From assembly GCA_002842495.1 (NCBI GenBank), contig PHDB01000007.1:35598-99597 (forward strand): a DNA stretch of 64,000 nucleotides. Reading direction: 5' to 3'. The translations under genes and the position numbers were made by a program. The notes below the pieces were generated by a model. The model did no database searches, was not told the origin of the DNA, and saw only the letters and a program-made list of their open reading frames with translations. Origin of the DNA: Bacteroidetes bacterium HGW-Bacteroidetes-6 (GTDB lineage Bacteria; Bacteroidota; Bacteroidia; Bacteroidales; DTU049). Shown here one piece after another: positions 43,124-52,449 of the stretch; the first letter of the stretch is position 1; every line of letters starts with the position of its first letter.

Positions 43124-43930
43124 CTATGATTTTAAGAAAAGAAAAATTTTGTTATCGCTCATAATGGCAAACCATGGCGACGAGAAAGCAAAATTGCTGA
43201 TATTTTTTATTCCAAATTGGATGTTTGTTTCTTCGTGCAAAACAGTTTGATAGGCAAAAATGCTGTCGTTTTTCAAAAAATACAAAATGTCATTACCTAA
43301 AACATAATTGTTGGCGTTCTCCGGAAAACGGAGAAGCATGTTGCCAAAAATGTCAAAAATCAAAGCCGTTCCTTCTCGTTGGGCCAGCAATACTTTTCGA
43401 TCGCTTTCAATTAAAATATCCGGAACAAAGTCGTCTTGTTCCAGTAAGGTCAATATGTTGGTTTGCGATACAATACCCCACTGATCGTCGAATCGAATGA
43501 GGTCACGGCCTTGCGATGTAAATGCCCAGAATCCGCTGTTGTGCGAACCACAGAAAAGTGCGATATCGCCTGCATCGATGTTGTTGAGATTGTAACTATT
43601 TATTTTCGAAAACGAAGCATTAAACATGTCGGCTTGCTGTAAATCGCGGTTAAAGAGAATAATTTTGTAAGGGTTCTGAGCATCGATTGCCCATAGACTG
43701 CTGCTGGTTTTTCGGCCGGGAAGCGAAATGATATTACCGGTCGTATCGTATTTGACCAGGCTCCCATTTTGCTGCAAAACAAACAAGTTTCCGAAAGCAT
43801 CTACCGAAAAAGCCAAAGGTTTTTCTTTCAGTTCGATTGAACGCTGTGGTTGCTTATTTTGACCTTCAGCTGTAAATGATAGCTGAAAAGTAATGAATAG
43901 AACAGCTTGAAATAAAATAATTTTTTTCAT
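43124..43930 (-). CDS. Secreted beta-propeller-like hypothetical protein
   Basis: 268 residues from ATG 43930 (the track start adds 19 residues before the signal peptide MKKIILFQAVLFITFQLSF). The mature part has repeated short strands (VDAFGNLFVLQQNGSLVKYD, SSLWAIDAQNPYKIILFN) of the kind seen in beta-propellers. No catalytic motif or sorting domain was seen. Similar short proteins in Bacteroidota are unassigned. It lies 62 bp upstream of the dNK gene on the same strand and could be in the same transcript. Confidence 0.75.
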   Translation of the reverse strand: MKKIILFQAVLFITFQLSFTAEGQNKQPQRSIELKEKPLAFSVDAFGNLFVLQQNGSLVKYDTTGNIISLPGRKTSSSLWAIDAQNPYKIILFNRDLQQADMFNASFSKINSYNLNNIDAGDIALFCGSHNSGFWAFTSQGRDLIRFDDQWGIVSQTNILTLLEQDDFVPDILIESDRKVLLAQREGTALIFDIFGNMLLRFPENANNYVLGNDILYFLKNDSIFAYQTVLHEETNIQFGIKNISNFAFSSPWFAIMSDNKIFLFLKS

Positions 43931-44174
43931 AGAAGTGTTGTGCTGTTGCCAAACCAAAATCCGGACCTGAAATGTAGTAAATGTCAAAAATAATGAAAAT
44001 ACCGGAAAGAGATGGTGTTTTTTTAATCTAAGTACATCTCTTCATTTGTTTTTGTGTGTTTCACTTGCGTGACTGATATTAAAATATATTGGCGACCTGT
44101 GATTTCTTGTGATTAATTGTCTGTCAGCAGCTTAATCCGGAAAGAATGAAAATATACTTTCCATAGTGTATAAC

Positions 44175-44208
44175 AAAAAAGAAGAACATCAAAGTGATGC
44201 TCTTCTTT
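44175..44208 (-). terminator. Terminator after tRNA-Leu
   Basis: Minus strand: stem GAAGAGCATCA/TGATGTTCTTC with a 3-base loop and one G-T pair, followed by six T. It starts 5 bp after the tRNA 3' end. Confidence 0.88.
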
Positions 44209-44210
44209 TG

Positions 44211-44294
44211 TACCCGAGGCCGGGATCGAACCGGCACGAGTGTTACCTCATCGGTTTTTGAGACCGACGCGTCTACCAATTCCGCCACTCGGGC
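44211..44294 (-). tRNA. tRNA-Leu (anticodon CAA)
   Basis: 84 nt class II tRNA read on the minus strand: acceptor GCCCGAG/CTCGGGT, discriminator A, D-loop GGTAGACGC, anticodon loop CTCAAAA giving anticodon CAA, a long variable arm, and T-loop GTTCGATC. The 3' CCA is not encoded. Its own -7 box lies just upstream (44305-44312) and a terminator just downstream, so it is an independent unit. Confidence 0.96.
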
Positions 44295-44304
44295 AAGCGG
44301 ACTG

Positions 44305-44312
44305 CAAAAGTA
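44305..44312 (-). promoter_or_regulatory. Promoter -7 element TACTTTTG for tRNA-Leu
   Basis: Exact TAnnTTTG match on the minus strand, 10 bp before the tRNA 5' end. The rest of the promoter lies inside the 3' end of the upstream T9SS gene. Confidence 0.55.
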
Positions 44313-44322
44313 GAAAAATATT

Positions 44323-46365
44323 TTAATCCACCGACGAATTTTTTACTATCCGCATTTTTTTATCTACACCGATACCACTTATTCGCATTAGATAAATTCC
44401 ATCAGGGATCGCAGGGACAGGAATTTCAATGATGCTTCCACTGCTGAGTGTAAAGGATTCGGATATAAATATTCTTCGTCCCTGAATGTCAGTAAGCTCT
44501 ATCTGAACAGGGTAAAGTATCGGAAGATCGGAGTATATCTCTATGGTGTTGTTGAAAAATGTACTTACCGCGATGCCACTTTCCGGATTTTCGCTAATGA
44601 TGCTCAATACTCTTGAATACTCCGATTTGCCGTCGAAATCGATTTGCCGTATACGATAGTAAGTTACACCTGCCTGAAGTTTTTCGTCGGTGTAAGCATA
44701 ATACTGCGGCGAATTGCTGTTTCCGGCTCCTGGTAAAGAGGCGATAGTTGTAAAATTTTCCTCATCGGTGCTTTTTTGGATTTCGAACCGATCGTTGTTG
44801 GTTTCGGTCAATGTTTGCCATTCAAGCAACACATTGTTGTTGCTTTCGTTTAATCTGAAATAGCCCCACTCTACCGGCAATGTTGTGGTAGGGAAGAGGC
44901 TGATTTTGGCATAGCATGCATCGCTTGGAGCAGCGAGTGTACCGGGATTGGCATCATAAGGAATACACATAACGCGATAGTTTTCGGTTGCATTGCTTCC
45001 AAAATTGATGGTTACACTTGTTGTTCCCTGACCCGAAACAATACAAGGATCGCTTCCATTCGGACACGCAGCTTCAATCACTTCGGGAGGTGTTCGGTCA
45101 ATTGCCCGTATCATCCATTTGTAGTAGGTAGCGCCCGCAGTGGGTGTGATGGTGTAAACGTAGTCAGTGTTGGTGCTTGGACTCGATTCGCCGGTAATAG
45201 TGCCTCCGTTCAACGAACTTATACTACAATCGCGACAAAAAACCTTGATATTGTCAACGCCTTCAATTGGGCTTGTGCAGGTGCCACCACGCGAAAGACG
45301 AATTTTTATGTTAGCCGCTGAAGGAACGGAATAGGTTGCAAAATGCCAAAGTCCATCAGGGAAATAATAGTTCACACTTTGCTGTGTCCATGTGTATCCT
45401 TGTCCGGTTGAAGTATATAGTTTTGGCGCATAAAGCAAATAGCTTTCATCCCAGGTATTGTCGTAATTGCCAGCAGTACATGGATATTTGGCCATGTAGG
45501 CAAATTTGATTTCGGGAGAAGCACACAGCGATGTGTTGAGTTCTTTGGTGATTATCTGTGAGGAACCACTCGAATTACAAAACTCGAAACCCGTATAAAA
45601 AGCAGCAAAGTAATCGGCCCAAACACCACTGTGGTTTGCAGTTCCGTTGCAGCCATTATTCCACAAATATGTGTATGCGGTCGAAGAACTTCTATAGGAA
45701 TGGTATGGAACTGTGACGCCTGTCGTCGCATAGTTGAATCCGGTTGTAACAGGGCCATACCATTTGTTGGTGGTAAAATTTTCAGTATAGGTTGTTGCTC
45801 CGGAAATTACCGGAACTGAAACACTGGTTGGTCCCAAATCATTAATAACTAAATCATCGATGGTTATCCAGTTTGTAGATGAGGCGCTGGGGAAATACAA
45901 CAATACAGCAATATTTTGCCCACCACATACATGGCTTTCGAGCGATAAGCTTTGCGGAGTGCAGCCTGTGGCCGAGCCTGCAGATGTGCTTGGCGTAATG
46001 GTTCCCCAAAGTACCCAGCCGTTGTTGTTCGGATTAAGACGATCCCAACTGCAAGCTCCGGTAACGAGGTAATAAACCTGAATGTCTCCGGCAGTTGAAT
46101 TTTTTCTTCTTGAGCTAAACGATAAATTTATTCCTTTGCCTTGCCCAACATTGATGGTATTTGTTTCAATATAAGCAAAGCTGGATGATGTGTAGTAAAC
46201 GTAATTGCCAAGTGAGCAAGAATATGTGCTGCCGGCATTTCGGGTCATTCCCGATGTAGTATAAAATCCGGTAGTTCCTGATGTGAAATCCTGACTCCAC
46301 AACACAGCTGCCGGTATATTTACAGCTAACAACAGCAATACAGAAAGTAGAAATATTTGTTTCAT
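44323..46365 (-). CDS. Secreted T9SS sorting-domain protein, probable adhesin-like exoprotein
   Basis: 680 residues; ATG 46365 gives the signal peptide MKQIFLLSVLLLLAVNIPA (the track start is ten codons too early). The N-terminal ~370 residues form two jelly-roll-like beta domains (QDFTSGTTGFYTTSG, then a second with TENFTTNKWYG). A PKD/Ig-like segment follows (DYVYTITPTAGATYYKWMI), then a fibronectin-like region (LEWQTLTETNNDRFEIQKS) and a C-terminal T9SS sorting domain (IELTDIQGRRIFI, DGIYLMRI). No enzymatic motif seen. It has a strong promoter of its own. Confidence 0.85.
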   Translation of the reverse strand: MKQIFLLSVLLLLAVNIPAAVLWSQDFTSGTTGFYTTSGMTRNAGSTYSCSLGNYVYYTSSSFAYIETNTINVGQGKGINLSFSSRRKNSTAGDIQVYYLVTGACSWDRLNPNNNGWVLWGTITPSTSAGSATGCTPQSLSLESHVCGGQNIAVLLYFPSASSTNWITIDDLVINDLGPTSVSVPVISGATTYTENFTTNKWYGPVTTGFNYATTGVTVPYHSYRSSSTAYTYLWNNGCNGTANHSGVWADYFAAFYTGFEFCNSSGSSQIITKELNTSLCASPEIKFAYMAKYPCTAGNYDNTWDESYLLYAPKLYTSTGQGYTWTQQSVNYYFPDGLWHFATYSVPSAANIKIRLSRGGTCTSPIEGVDNIKVFCRDCSISSLNGGTITGESSPSTNTDYVYTITPTAGATYYKWMIRAIDRTPPEVIEAACPNGSDPCIVSGQGTTSVTINFGSNATENYRVMCIPYDANPGTLAAPSDACYAKISLFPTTTLPVEWGYFRLNESNNNVLLEWQTLTETNNDRFEIQKSTDEENFTTIASLPGAGNSNSPQYYAYTDEKLQAGVTYYRIRQIDFDGKSEYSRVLSIISENPESGIAVSTFFNNTIEIYSDLPILYPVQIELTDIQGRRIFISESFTLSSGSIIEIPVPAIPDGIYLMRISGIGVDKKMRIVKNSSVD

Positions 46366-46392
46366 GCACATTTTGCTCCATTTTACAACAAG

Positions 46393-46424
46393 CAAATATA
46401 CGTCAGTACTACCGTTAAATGCAA
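46393..46424 (-). promoter_or_regulatory. Promoter for the 44323-46365 T9SS gene (TTG-N21-TATATTTG)
   Basis: Minus strand TTG at 46422-46424 and exact -7 box TATATTTG at 46393-46400, 21 bp apart, 27 bp before the ATG. Confidence 0.6.
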
Positions 46425-46467
46425 TACTTTTAACAGCAAGAGAGGGTTACAAACGGTTAACAGGCCG

Positions 46468-47850
46468 CTAGAATAACTTTAATACATCGTTGAGGTTGGC
46501 GTACAAGATGAGTGCAAGCAGCAGGAAGAAGCCGATGTATTGGGCAATTTCCATCACTTTTTCGGACGGTTTGCGTCCGCTGACAATTTCGATGAGCAAA
46601 AACAATACGTGCCCCCCATCCAATGCAGGAATAGGCAGGATGTTGAGTATAGCGAGCATAATTGAAAGAAATGCTGTTAAACTCCAAAACGATTGCCAGT
46701 CCCATACACCCGGGAATAAGTTGCCAATAGACATGAAGCCACCTACATTTTCGTAACCACGCACTTTTTTATTAAAAATAAGACCGAGTTGTTTCCAGTA
46801 GTTTTTTACCGTGCTTACCATTTTCTTTACTCCGGCAGGAATGGCCTCAAAAAACGAATATTCGCGTGTGCTGATACCGAAAAACCGATCCATGTCGGTA
46901 ACAATCATGGCTTCAATTTTTCCGCGCCGGTTGACTATGATCGGGTATTTTACAACATCGTTGCCGCGAATGGCGGTAACTATAACTTCGTGTCCTTTGT
47001 CTTCGGTATTCAAATTCATGAATTTCTGACAAAACGATAATGTGTTGAACTGAGCAACAAAATCAGTGGAAAGCGTATTGAATTCATCATGGAACGAAAA
47101 ATACGAATTGTTGAATCCGATAATTCGGTCTCCTTTTTTCATTAATGAACTTTGATTGATTGAGCCAACAGGAATGCTGTCGATAATCATGGGCATGCGC
47201 GGCAAAATCATCCCGCTACGCTTTGAATCGATCATTTTTTTAACATAGTCTTCGGGAACGTTGAGAACTTTTTCCGAATCGTTTCGGTTTACAGTAATGG
47301 TTTTTGCATTCTCAAGTAAGATAGATGTTGAAATAGCAAAAAAGTCTTCTACTTCGTCATCGTCAACTTTAGTTACGATGTCACCATTGCGCAAACCCAG
47401 TTCCTTTCCGAGTACATCAACCGAAATGCCATCTTTTACATTCTGATTGGGTAAGTATTTTTCGCCCCAGGTCCACAGCATGAAAATGTAGATGACAACA
47501 GCAAGAATTATATTCACAGTCACACCACCAATCATAATGATAAGACGCTGCCATGCTTTTTTGCTTCTGAATTCGTCGGGTTTGGGCTCTTGCTTCATCT
47601 GTTCTTTGTCCATCGACTCGTCAATCATTCCGGCGATCTTTACATAGCCGCCAAGAGGAAGCCAACCGATACCATATTCGGTTTCTCCTTTTTTGAACTT
47701 CACCAGCGAAAACCAGGGGTTGAAAAAGAGATAGAATTTCTCGACCCGTGTTTTGAAGAGGCGGGCAGGAACGAAATGCCCGAGTTCGTGAAGAATGACT
47801 AAAATAGAGAGGCTAAGTACGAGTTGAGCAACTTTAATCCAGATTTCCAT
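46468..47850 (-). CDS. rseP: RseP-type site-2 metalloprotease (M50)
   Basis: 460 residues. Active-site VILHELGHFVPARLF (HExxH) lies in the first membrane helix, NILPIPALDGGHVLFLL (x-x-D-G) in a late helix, and two PDZ-like regions lie between (LGLRNGDIVTKVDD and MKKGDRIIGFN). This is an inner-membrane protease that performs intramembrane cleavage of anti-sigma factors or signal-peptide remnants; in many bacteria it activates an envelope stress response. It is third in an operon after an M23 peptidase and dxr (3 bp gap from dxr). The dxr-rseP adjacency is widely conserved. Confidence 0.95.
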   Translation of the reverse strand: MEIWIKVAQLVLSLSILVILHELGHFVPARLFKTRVEKFYLFFNPWFSLVKFKKGETEYGIGWLPLGGYVKIAGMIDESMDKEQMKQEPKPDEFRSKKAWQRLIIMIGGVTVNIILAVVIYIFMLWTWGEKYLPNQNVKDGISVDVLGKELGLRNGDIVTKVDDDEVEDFFAISTSILLENAKTITVNRNDSEKVLNVPEDYVKKMIDSKRSGMILPRMPMIIDSIPVGSINQSSLMKKGDRIIGFNNSYFSFHDEFNTLSTDFVAQFNTLSFCQKFMNLNTEDKGHEVIVTAIRGNDVVKYPIIVNRRGKIEAMIVTDMDRFFGISTREYSFFEAIPAGVKKMVSTVKNYWKQLGLIFNKKVRGYENVGGFMSIGNLFPGVWDWQSFWSLTAFLSIMLAILNILPIPALDGGHVLFLLIEIVSGRKPSEKVMEIAQYIGFFLLLALILYANLNDVLKLF

Positions 47851-47853
47851 AAT

Positions 47854-49008
47854 TTAAATATTATTCAGCGATTTGCAAAATGTTCGTGTTTCCGCATCGA
47901 GCAGTAGTAGCTCTTGAATGGATAGTGCTTTGGTGTGGGCGAGCCTTTCAAGGGCTTTGTTCACCATGTTTTGCATACCCGGAAACGATATTTTTTCTTG
48001 TAAAAACAAGTCAACAGCAATTTCGTTGGCTGCATTGAGCACACAAGGAGCTCCGCCACCAATTTTGATGCTTTCGTATGCCATAGCTAAATGGCGGAAT
48101 GCCGACGTGTCGGCTTTTTCGAATGTAAGCGAAGCAATATCGGAGAGGCCACCCGTTTGAAATGGAGCTTTCAGCCTTTGTGGCCAGGTGAGGGCATACA
48201 GAATGGGTAGCCGCATATCGGGTTTGCTGAGTTGTGCTTTGATAGACCCATCGACAAACTGCACCATGGAATGAATGATAGATTGCGGGTGAACGAGAAT
48301 ATCAATTCGGTCAGCAGCGATATTGAAAAGCCAACGAGCTTCGATCACTTCGAAACCTTTGTTCATCAATGTTGCAGAATCAATGGTGATTTTATTTCCC
48401 ATTGACCAAACCGGATGATCCAACGCTTGTTGGAGTGTGACGTTTTGAAGTTGTGGTGCGTTGAATCCTCTGAAAGGACCACCGGAGGCTGTGAGAATAA
48501 GTTTTTCTATGCTGGTCGACGATTCGCCCTGTAAACATTGCATAATGGCCGAATGTTCACTGTCGATAGGAATAATCGGTGCATTATGCTCAATTGATAA
48601 TCTGGTTACCAATTCTCCGGCAACAACAAGAACTTCTTTATTGGCTAATGCAAGTTTTTTTCCGGCTTTTAGCGCGCTTATGGCTGGTTCGAGACCCGAA
48701 ATTCCAACCATGGCCAGCACAACAGTATCTACTTCGCTGTTGCCTGCAGCTTCTGCAATCGATTTGCCGCCACAAAAAACTTTAATATCGGTCTTTCGGA
48801 GTGCTTCGGAAACGCTTTCGTAAGCATCTTCGTTCCCAATCACTACCATGTTTGGATTGAATTCCAAAGCCTGATTTATGAGTAAATCAGCATTGGATCC
48901 CGCTGTAAGCACCTCAACGGTAAATAATTCAGGGTAAACCCGACAGATATCGAGTGTTTGTTTTCCGATAGAACCAGTGGAACCCAGTATGGCTAAGCGT
49001 TGTGGCAT
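47854..49008 (-). CDS. dxr: 1-deoxy-D-xylulose 5-phosphate reductoisomerase
   Basis: 384 residues from ATG 49008, four codons inside the track's TTG start; the family begins at LAILGSTGSIGKQTLD (NADPH-binding). Also seen are LALANKEVLVVAGE, PIDSEHSAIMQCLQG (metal/substrate site) and VWSMGNKITIDSATLMNKGFEVIEA. It converts DXP to MEP in the non-mevalonate isoprenoid pathway, in the cytoplasm. It starts 1 bp after the M23 gene and is followed 3 bp later by rseP. Confidence 0.97.
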   Translation of the reverse strand: MPQRLAILGSTGSIGKQTLDICRVYPELFTVEVLTAGSNADLLINQALEFNPNMVVIGNEDAYESVSEALRKTDIKVFCGGKSIAEAAGNSEVDTVVLAMVGISGLEPAISALKAGKKLALANKEVLVVAGELVTRLSIEHNAPIIPIDSEHSAIMQCLQGESSTSIEKLILTASGGPFRGFNAPQLQNVTLQQALDHPVWSMGNKITIDSATLMNKGFEVIEARWLFNIAADRIDILVHPQSIIHSMVQFVDGSIKAQLSKPDMRLPILYALTWPQRLKAPFQTGGLSDIASLTFEKADTSAFRHLAMAYESIKIGGGAPCVLNAANEIAVDLFLQEKISFPGMQNMVNKALERLAHTKALSIQELLLLDAETRTFCKSLNNI

Positions 49009-49009
49009 A

Positions 49010-49798
49010 TCAAAAAGCAATATAGTTTTCGGGGTTTACCGGTTGCATGTCAATCCATAATTCAAAGTGCAGATGAGGCCCCGATGTGTTTTCGCCAGTG
49101 TTGCCGATAATGGCAATGGGGTCGCCGGCTTTTGCAGTTTCGCCCTGATGTTTGAATAAGGTCGAGTTGTGCATATACACCGAAATCACCTTGCCGGGAT
49201 GCATTATTATTGTTGTGAAACCACCAGCCAATGTCCAATCGGAAAACAAAACCATCCCATCCGAAATACTTTGCACAATAGAGCCTTTGGGGGCGCTTAT
49301 ATCGACTGCAAAGTGGCGGCTGGCTGTATTGAATTTGTTCAAAATACTGCCGTTGAGTGGCGAGAGTAAGTACAGACCGGTTGCATCGGAATTGCCGCTG
49401 ATGGTTTTGGCTGGTCCGCCATCGGAATAATTTGAATAGGTTCCTGTCAGCATGGCCGAGTCGGTGTCCATGATTAAACCAAAAAAGTTTTGAAAATATA
49501 CATCGCGGGCAACCAATTCCTGTTCAAGGCTGTCGGTTTTCATCGATAGGCTATACACCATTTCGCGTTCCTCGACACTTCCATAGCCGGGAATATACTC
49601 GCGTAGCGGAGTAAAGGCAATGATAAAGACTGTAAGTGTAATAAGGGCAAGCGAAATAATGGTGAAAACAACAAACACATTGAGCCTGGACAATCGCAGC
49701 GAGAATTTCTCCTCGAATGTACTTTCGTTCATGATGGTTAACCGGTACGTAAACCGCAATTTGTGCAATATTCGCTGCCAGCGGCCTTTTTTATCCAT
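49010..49798 (-). CDS. Membrane-anchored M23 metallopeptidase
   Basis: 262 residues. A basic cytosolic N-terminus and one transmembrane helix (VFVVFTIISLALITLTVFIIA, about 36-56) are followed by a helical linker and a C-terminal M23 domain: RHFAVDISA (H-x3-D), VISVYMHNS and PHLHFELW (HxH). All zinc ligands are present. Single-pass M23 proteins cut or regulate peptidoglycan cross-links during growth and division. It is first in the operon with dxr and rseP. It is a different subtype from the secreted M23 protein at 37443-39104. Confidence 0.92.
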   Translation of the reverse strand: MDKKGRWQRILHKLRFTYRLTIMNESTFEEKFSLRLSRLNVFVVFTIISLALITLTVFIIAFTPLREYIPGYGSVEEREMVYSLSMKTDSLEQELVARDVYFQNFFGLIMDTDSAMLTGTYSNYSDGGPAKTISGNSDATGLYLLSPLNGSILNKFNTASRHFAVDISAPKGSIVQSISDGMVLFSDWTLAGGFTTIIMHPGKVISVYMHNSTLFKHQGETAKAGDPIAIIGNTGENTSGPHLHFELWIDMQPVNPENYIAF

Positions 49799-49879
49799 TG
49801 TCCCTTACTTTAGAATCTGCAAATATCGGATAAATTTTTCAAGCAATGAAACTGAATTTTGGAAAGCAGCAGCTTCGGT

Positions 49880-50095
49880 TTATTCATTCTCATTATCAGT
49901 CATTGCACTCAGTTTGCCCAAAACCTTATTTATTTCGGTTTCGGTGTTGAGCAGGCGCTTGCGGCAAAATTGAATGAGCTCGGCAGCACGTTTCACTTTT
50001 AGAATAAGTTCGTCGGGGTCGGGCGACTCGTTTTCGATGGTTTCAACAATTTCTTCGAGTTCGGCCAATGCTTCTGAATATTTCATTTCGCTCAT
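49880..50095 (-). CDS. xseB: Exodeoxyribonuclease VII small subunit
   Basis: 71 residues, the normal size, with the XseB pattern YSEALAELEEIVETIENE followed by PDPDELILKVKRAAELIQFC. The small subunit wraps around the coiled-coil arm of XseA to form exonuclease VII, which degrades single-stranded DNA in repair. It overlaps the xseA stop by 4 bp. Confidence 0.95.
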   Translation of the reverse strand: MSEMKYSEALAELEEIVETIENESPDPDELILKVKRAAELIQFCRKRLLNTETEINKVLGKLSAMTDNENE

Positions 50096-51492
50096 GGTTG
50101 TTGTTTTTTTGATTTCTTCACTGTCGATTCCACGCGTCCTTCCGGAAAAATGGTTTCGAGGAGATCGCCTTCTTTGAGTTTCTTTGGGTTTTTGACTATT
50201 TTGCCATTATGAAGTGTGATGCTGTAGCCACGTTTGAGAACCTGTTCGGGATCAAGCATCTTTATTTTGCTTTCGAGCAGATTGAGCGCCGATGTATTTT
50301 GGTATTGCCATTGCAATGCCCATTGTTGCATTTTCTGTTGCAACAGTTGGTTGCGATGATTCAATTGCAGAAGCTTGTTTTTGGACAGATTTCCAATCAG
50401 CAATGTTTTGGCAATTAATCCCTGTTTCAGTTGAGTTGTGGTGGAATTTGTTTCTGCCTGCAGCACATTTTCGATACGACGCAAAAAGTCTTTCTGGTTT
50501 TGAAATTCGTCGCGCGACAGATTAAAAACCATTTGCGCAGCATTGTCGAGATATTGTTCGTGTTCCGATATCAGCATCAGGATATCAGCGGTCAGTTTAC
50601 CCGTTATGTTTTCGAGAATCTGAAGCTGAATGGCAAACTTGGATAGAATAAAATATCCGACATCGGTGGGTGTGATTTTATTGGTGTGAGCAACCATTTC
50701 AACAACGGTTTCGTTGGTAGAATGACCTATTCCGGTAATAACCGGCAGTGGACAAGTGCACACAGCTTGCGCCATTTTATAGCTGTCGTAGCAATCCATG
50801 CCTGTGTCGTCGCCACCCCCCCGAATAATAAGAACCGCATCGAATTCTTCTTTGCGCTTACCAATTTGTGCAAGTCTTGTTGCAATGGTGTCGGCCCCTT
50901 TTTCGCCTTGCAAAACAGCTGCAAACAATTTCAATTCCATCCGAAAGGCAGCGCCTTCTACACGCAGAATATTCCGTAGATCGCTGAATCCTCGACTCGA
51001 AGCGGCGCTAATGACAGCAAATCGTTGCGGAATGGTGGCAAGTGGAAGCTGTTTGTTGAGCTGGTACAGGTTTTCGGTTTGCAGCTTTTCGATGGTCTTT
51101 TTCTTTTCGAGCGCCATTTGTCCGAGCGTGTATTGCGCATCGATTTCAATAATGCGAAGCCGCATACCGTAAAGCTCGTGAAACCGCAACTCGGTACGGA
51201 ACAAAATGCCAATGCCATCGCCCAGCTTTTTTCCAGTTATTGTTTCGAAATTGGAAGCAATTCGCAAAAAATCATCTGCCCAAATGATAGCCTGTGTTTT
51301 AGCAACTACCTTGCCTCCCGATTTTTCAACCAGTTCCGGAAATGCATGTCCCGAACCGGAATAATGATTGAGTTTAAGCATATCGGCTTTCACCCATACC
51401 GGTAAAGGAAATTCGCGTGCCATTACGTTACGCACCTGGATGAGCAATTGGCTGAGACTTATAAATTTATTATCGGGAAAGAGGGCTTGCAT
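50092..51492 (-). CDS. xseA: Exodeoxyribonuclease VII large subunit
   Basis: 466 residues. N-terminal OB-fold (FPLPVWVKADMLKLNHYSGSGH, through RLRIIEIDAQYTLG). The catalytic domain follows with ISAASSRGFSDL, IIRGGGDDTGMDCYDSY and VITGIGHSTNETVVEM, equivalents of the conserved RGGGS...GHE(D/T) blocks. A long coiled-coil region then leads to the C-terminal RGYSITLHNGKIV segment. Complete, with no defects. It is followed by xseB with a 4 bp overlap, so both subunits are made together. Confidence 0.95.
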   Translation of the reverse strand: MQALFPDNKFISLSQLLIQVRNVMAREFPLPVWVKADMLKLNHYSGSGHAFPELVEKSGGKVVAKTQAIIWADDFLRIASNFETITGKKLGDGIGILFRTELRFHELYGMRLRIIEIDAQYTLGQMALEKKKTIEKLQTENLYQLNKQLPLATIPQRFAVISAASSRGFSDLRNILRVEGAAFRMELKLFAAVLQGEKGADTIATRLAQIGKRKEEFDAVLIIRGGGDDTGMDCYDSYKMAQAVCTCPLPVITGIGHSTNETVVEMVAHTNKITPTDVGYFILSKFAIQLQILENITGKLTADILMLISEHEQYLDNAAQMVFNLSRDEFQNQKDFLRRIENVLQAETNSTTTQLKQGLIAKTLLIGNLSKNKLLQLNHRNQLLQQKMQQWALQWQYQNTSALNLLESKIKMLDPEQVLKRGYSITLHNGKIVKNPKKLKEGDLLETIFPEGRVESTVKKSKKQQP

Positions 51493-51955
51493 TCATTCGA
51501 AATTCGAATGTAAAGATAGGGATTTTGCTTGAACGGAAATAGAAAAGCAGTCATACAGAGTAGCCTGCTTGGACAACAACCTGATTTGGCAGCTAGTATA
51601 TACAGAGTGCCAACTTTTCCTGTAAAGTTAGAAAAGCATTGCTATACATTATTTAGGTTCAAATACAACAATCAAAACAGAAAGTACTCAATTTATAAAA
51701 GCCCTCTGAATTTCAGGTGTTTTTACCCGGTAGCATAAAGTTGTTACACGTGTTTATAAAGGCTTCTTAGGCTTTACTTTTGGTCTCTTCGTCTACAAAT
51801 CTGAATTATTATAAAAAACATTTCATTCATTATTCATAAAACAGGTGTTGCTAATTTGAGGAAGAATTTAACAACTGTGTAATCATAACAATGATGTTTT
51901 TCAACGCTATGGAGAAAAGTCACAATTAATAAACAAAATAAAAAAGGAGAACAAA
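51493..51955 (+). other. 463 bp divergent intergenic region, no gene supported
   Basis: Between xseA (minus) and the collagen-like operon (plus). It contains a -7 box at 51775-51782 and, just before the 51956 start, an unusually good AAGGAG ribosome-binding sequence 6-7 bp from the ATG. The 69-codon frame at 51529-51738 has no signature and is not called. Confidence 0.6.
51775..51782 (+). promoter_or_regulatory. Promoter -7 element TACTTTTG, probable start of the collagen-like operon
   Basis: Exact TAnnTTTG match, 173 bp upstream of the ATG at 51956, which would give a leader of about 165 nt, longer than for the other genes in the window. Confidence 0.35.
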
Positions 51956-52444
51956 ATGCAAAAAACAAAAGTAAAAATCAGCGTGCTACTTTTCTTGTGC
52001 ATTGGGCTATTTAGCGTACAGGCACAAGAAGGATTGCCGGCGGCTGGAGGAAATGCCTCGGGGAGTGGGGGCACAGTATCATTCTCGGTTGGACAAACCA
52101 ACTACATCACAAGTACAGGCGTCAGTGGCTCAGTAGCAGCTGGAGTGCAGCAACCTTATGAAATTTCAATCATTATTGGAATTGAGGAAGCAAACAATGT
52201 TTGTCTTTACTATTCAGTTTACCCAAACCCAGTCATTGATGAAATTACCCTGAAAGTTGAAAAAGACGACCTGACCAATATGTCTTATCAACTTTATGAC
52301 ATTGGAGGAAAACTGTTGGAAAACAAAATGTTGACGGAAAGAGAAACCACCATTTTTATGAAAAACATGTTGCCTGCAACATATTTTCTGAGAATTTCTC
52401 TAAATGACAACGAAATGAAATTGTTCAAAATAATTAAAAACTAA
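51956..52444 (+). CDS. Short secreted T9SS type A sorting-domain protein
   Basis: 162 residues. Signal peptide ([24 protein letters not shown]). A Gly/Ser-rich head ([20 protein letters not shown], the usual start of a Bacteroidota family of short surface proteins) leads to a T9SS sorting domain: [31 protein letters not shown]. It lies 5 bp upstream of the collagen-like gene and is surely co-transcribed. The body between signal and sorting domain is only about 60 residues, so it may serve mainly as a surface anchor or subunit for the collagen-like partner, which has no sorting domain of its own; that is inference. Confidence 0.85.
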   Translation: MQKTKVKISVLLFLCIGLFSVQAQEGLPAAGGNASGSGGTVSFSVGQTNYITSTGVSGSVAAGVQQPYEISIIIGIEEANNVCLYYSVYPNPVIDEITLKVEKDDLTNMSYQLYDIGGKLLENKMLTERETTIFMKNMLPATYFLRISLNDNEMKLFKIIKN

Positions 52445-52449
52445 ACACT

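Noticed and set aside
51529-51738. 69-codon ORF upstream of the collagen-like operon
   Set aside because: Composition not protein-like, no neighbours to support it, overlaps the promoter region.
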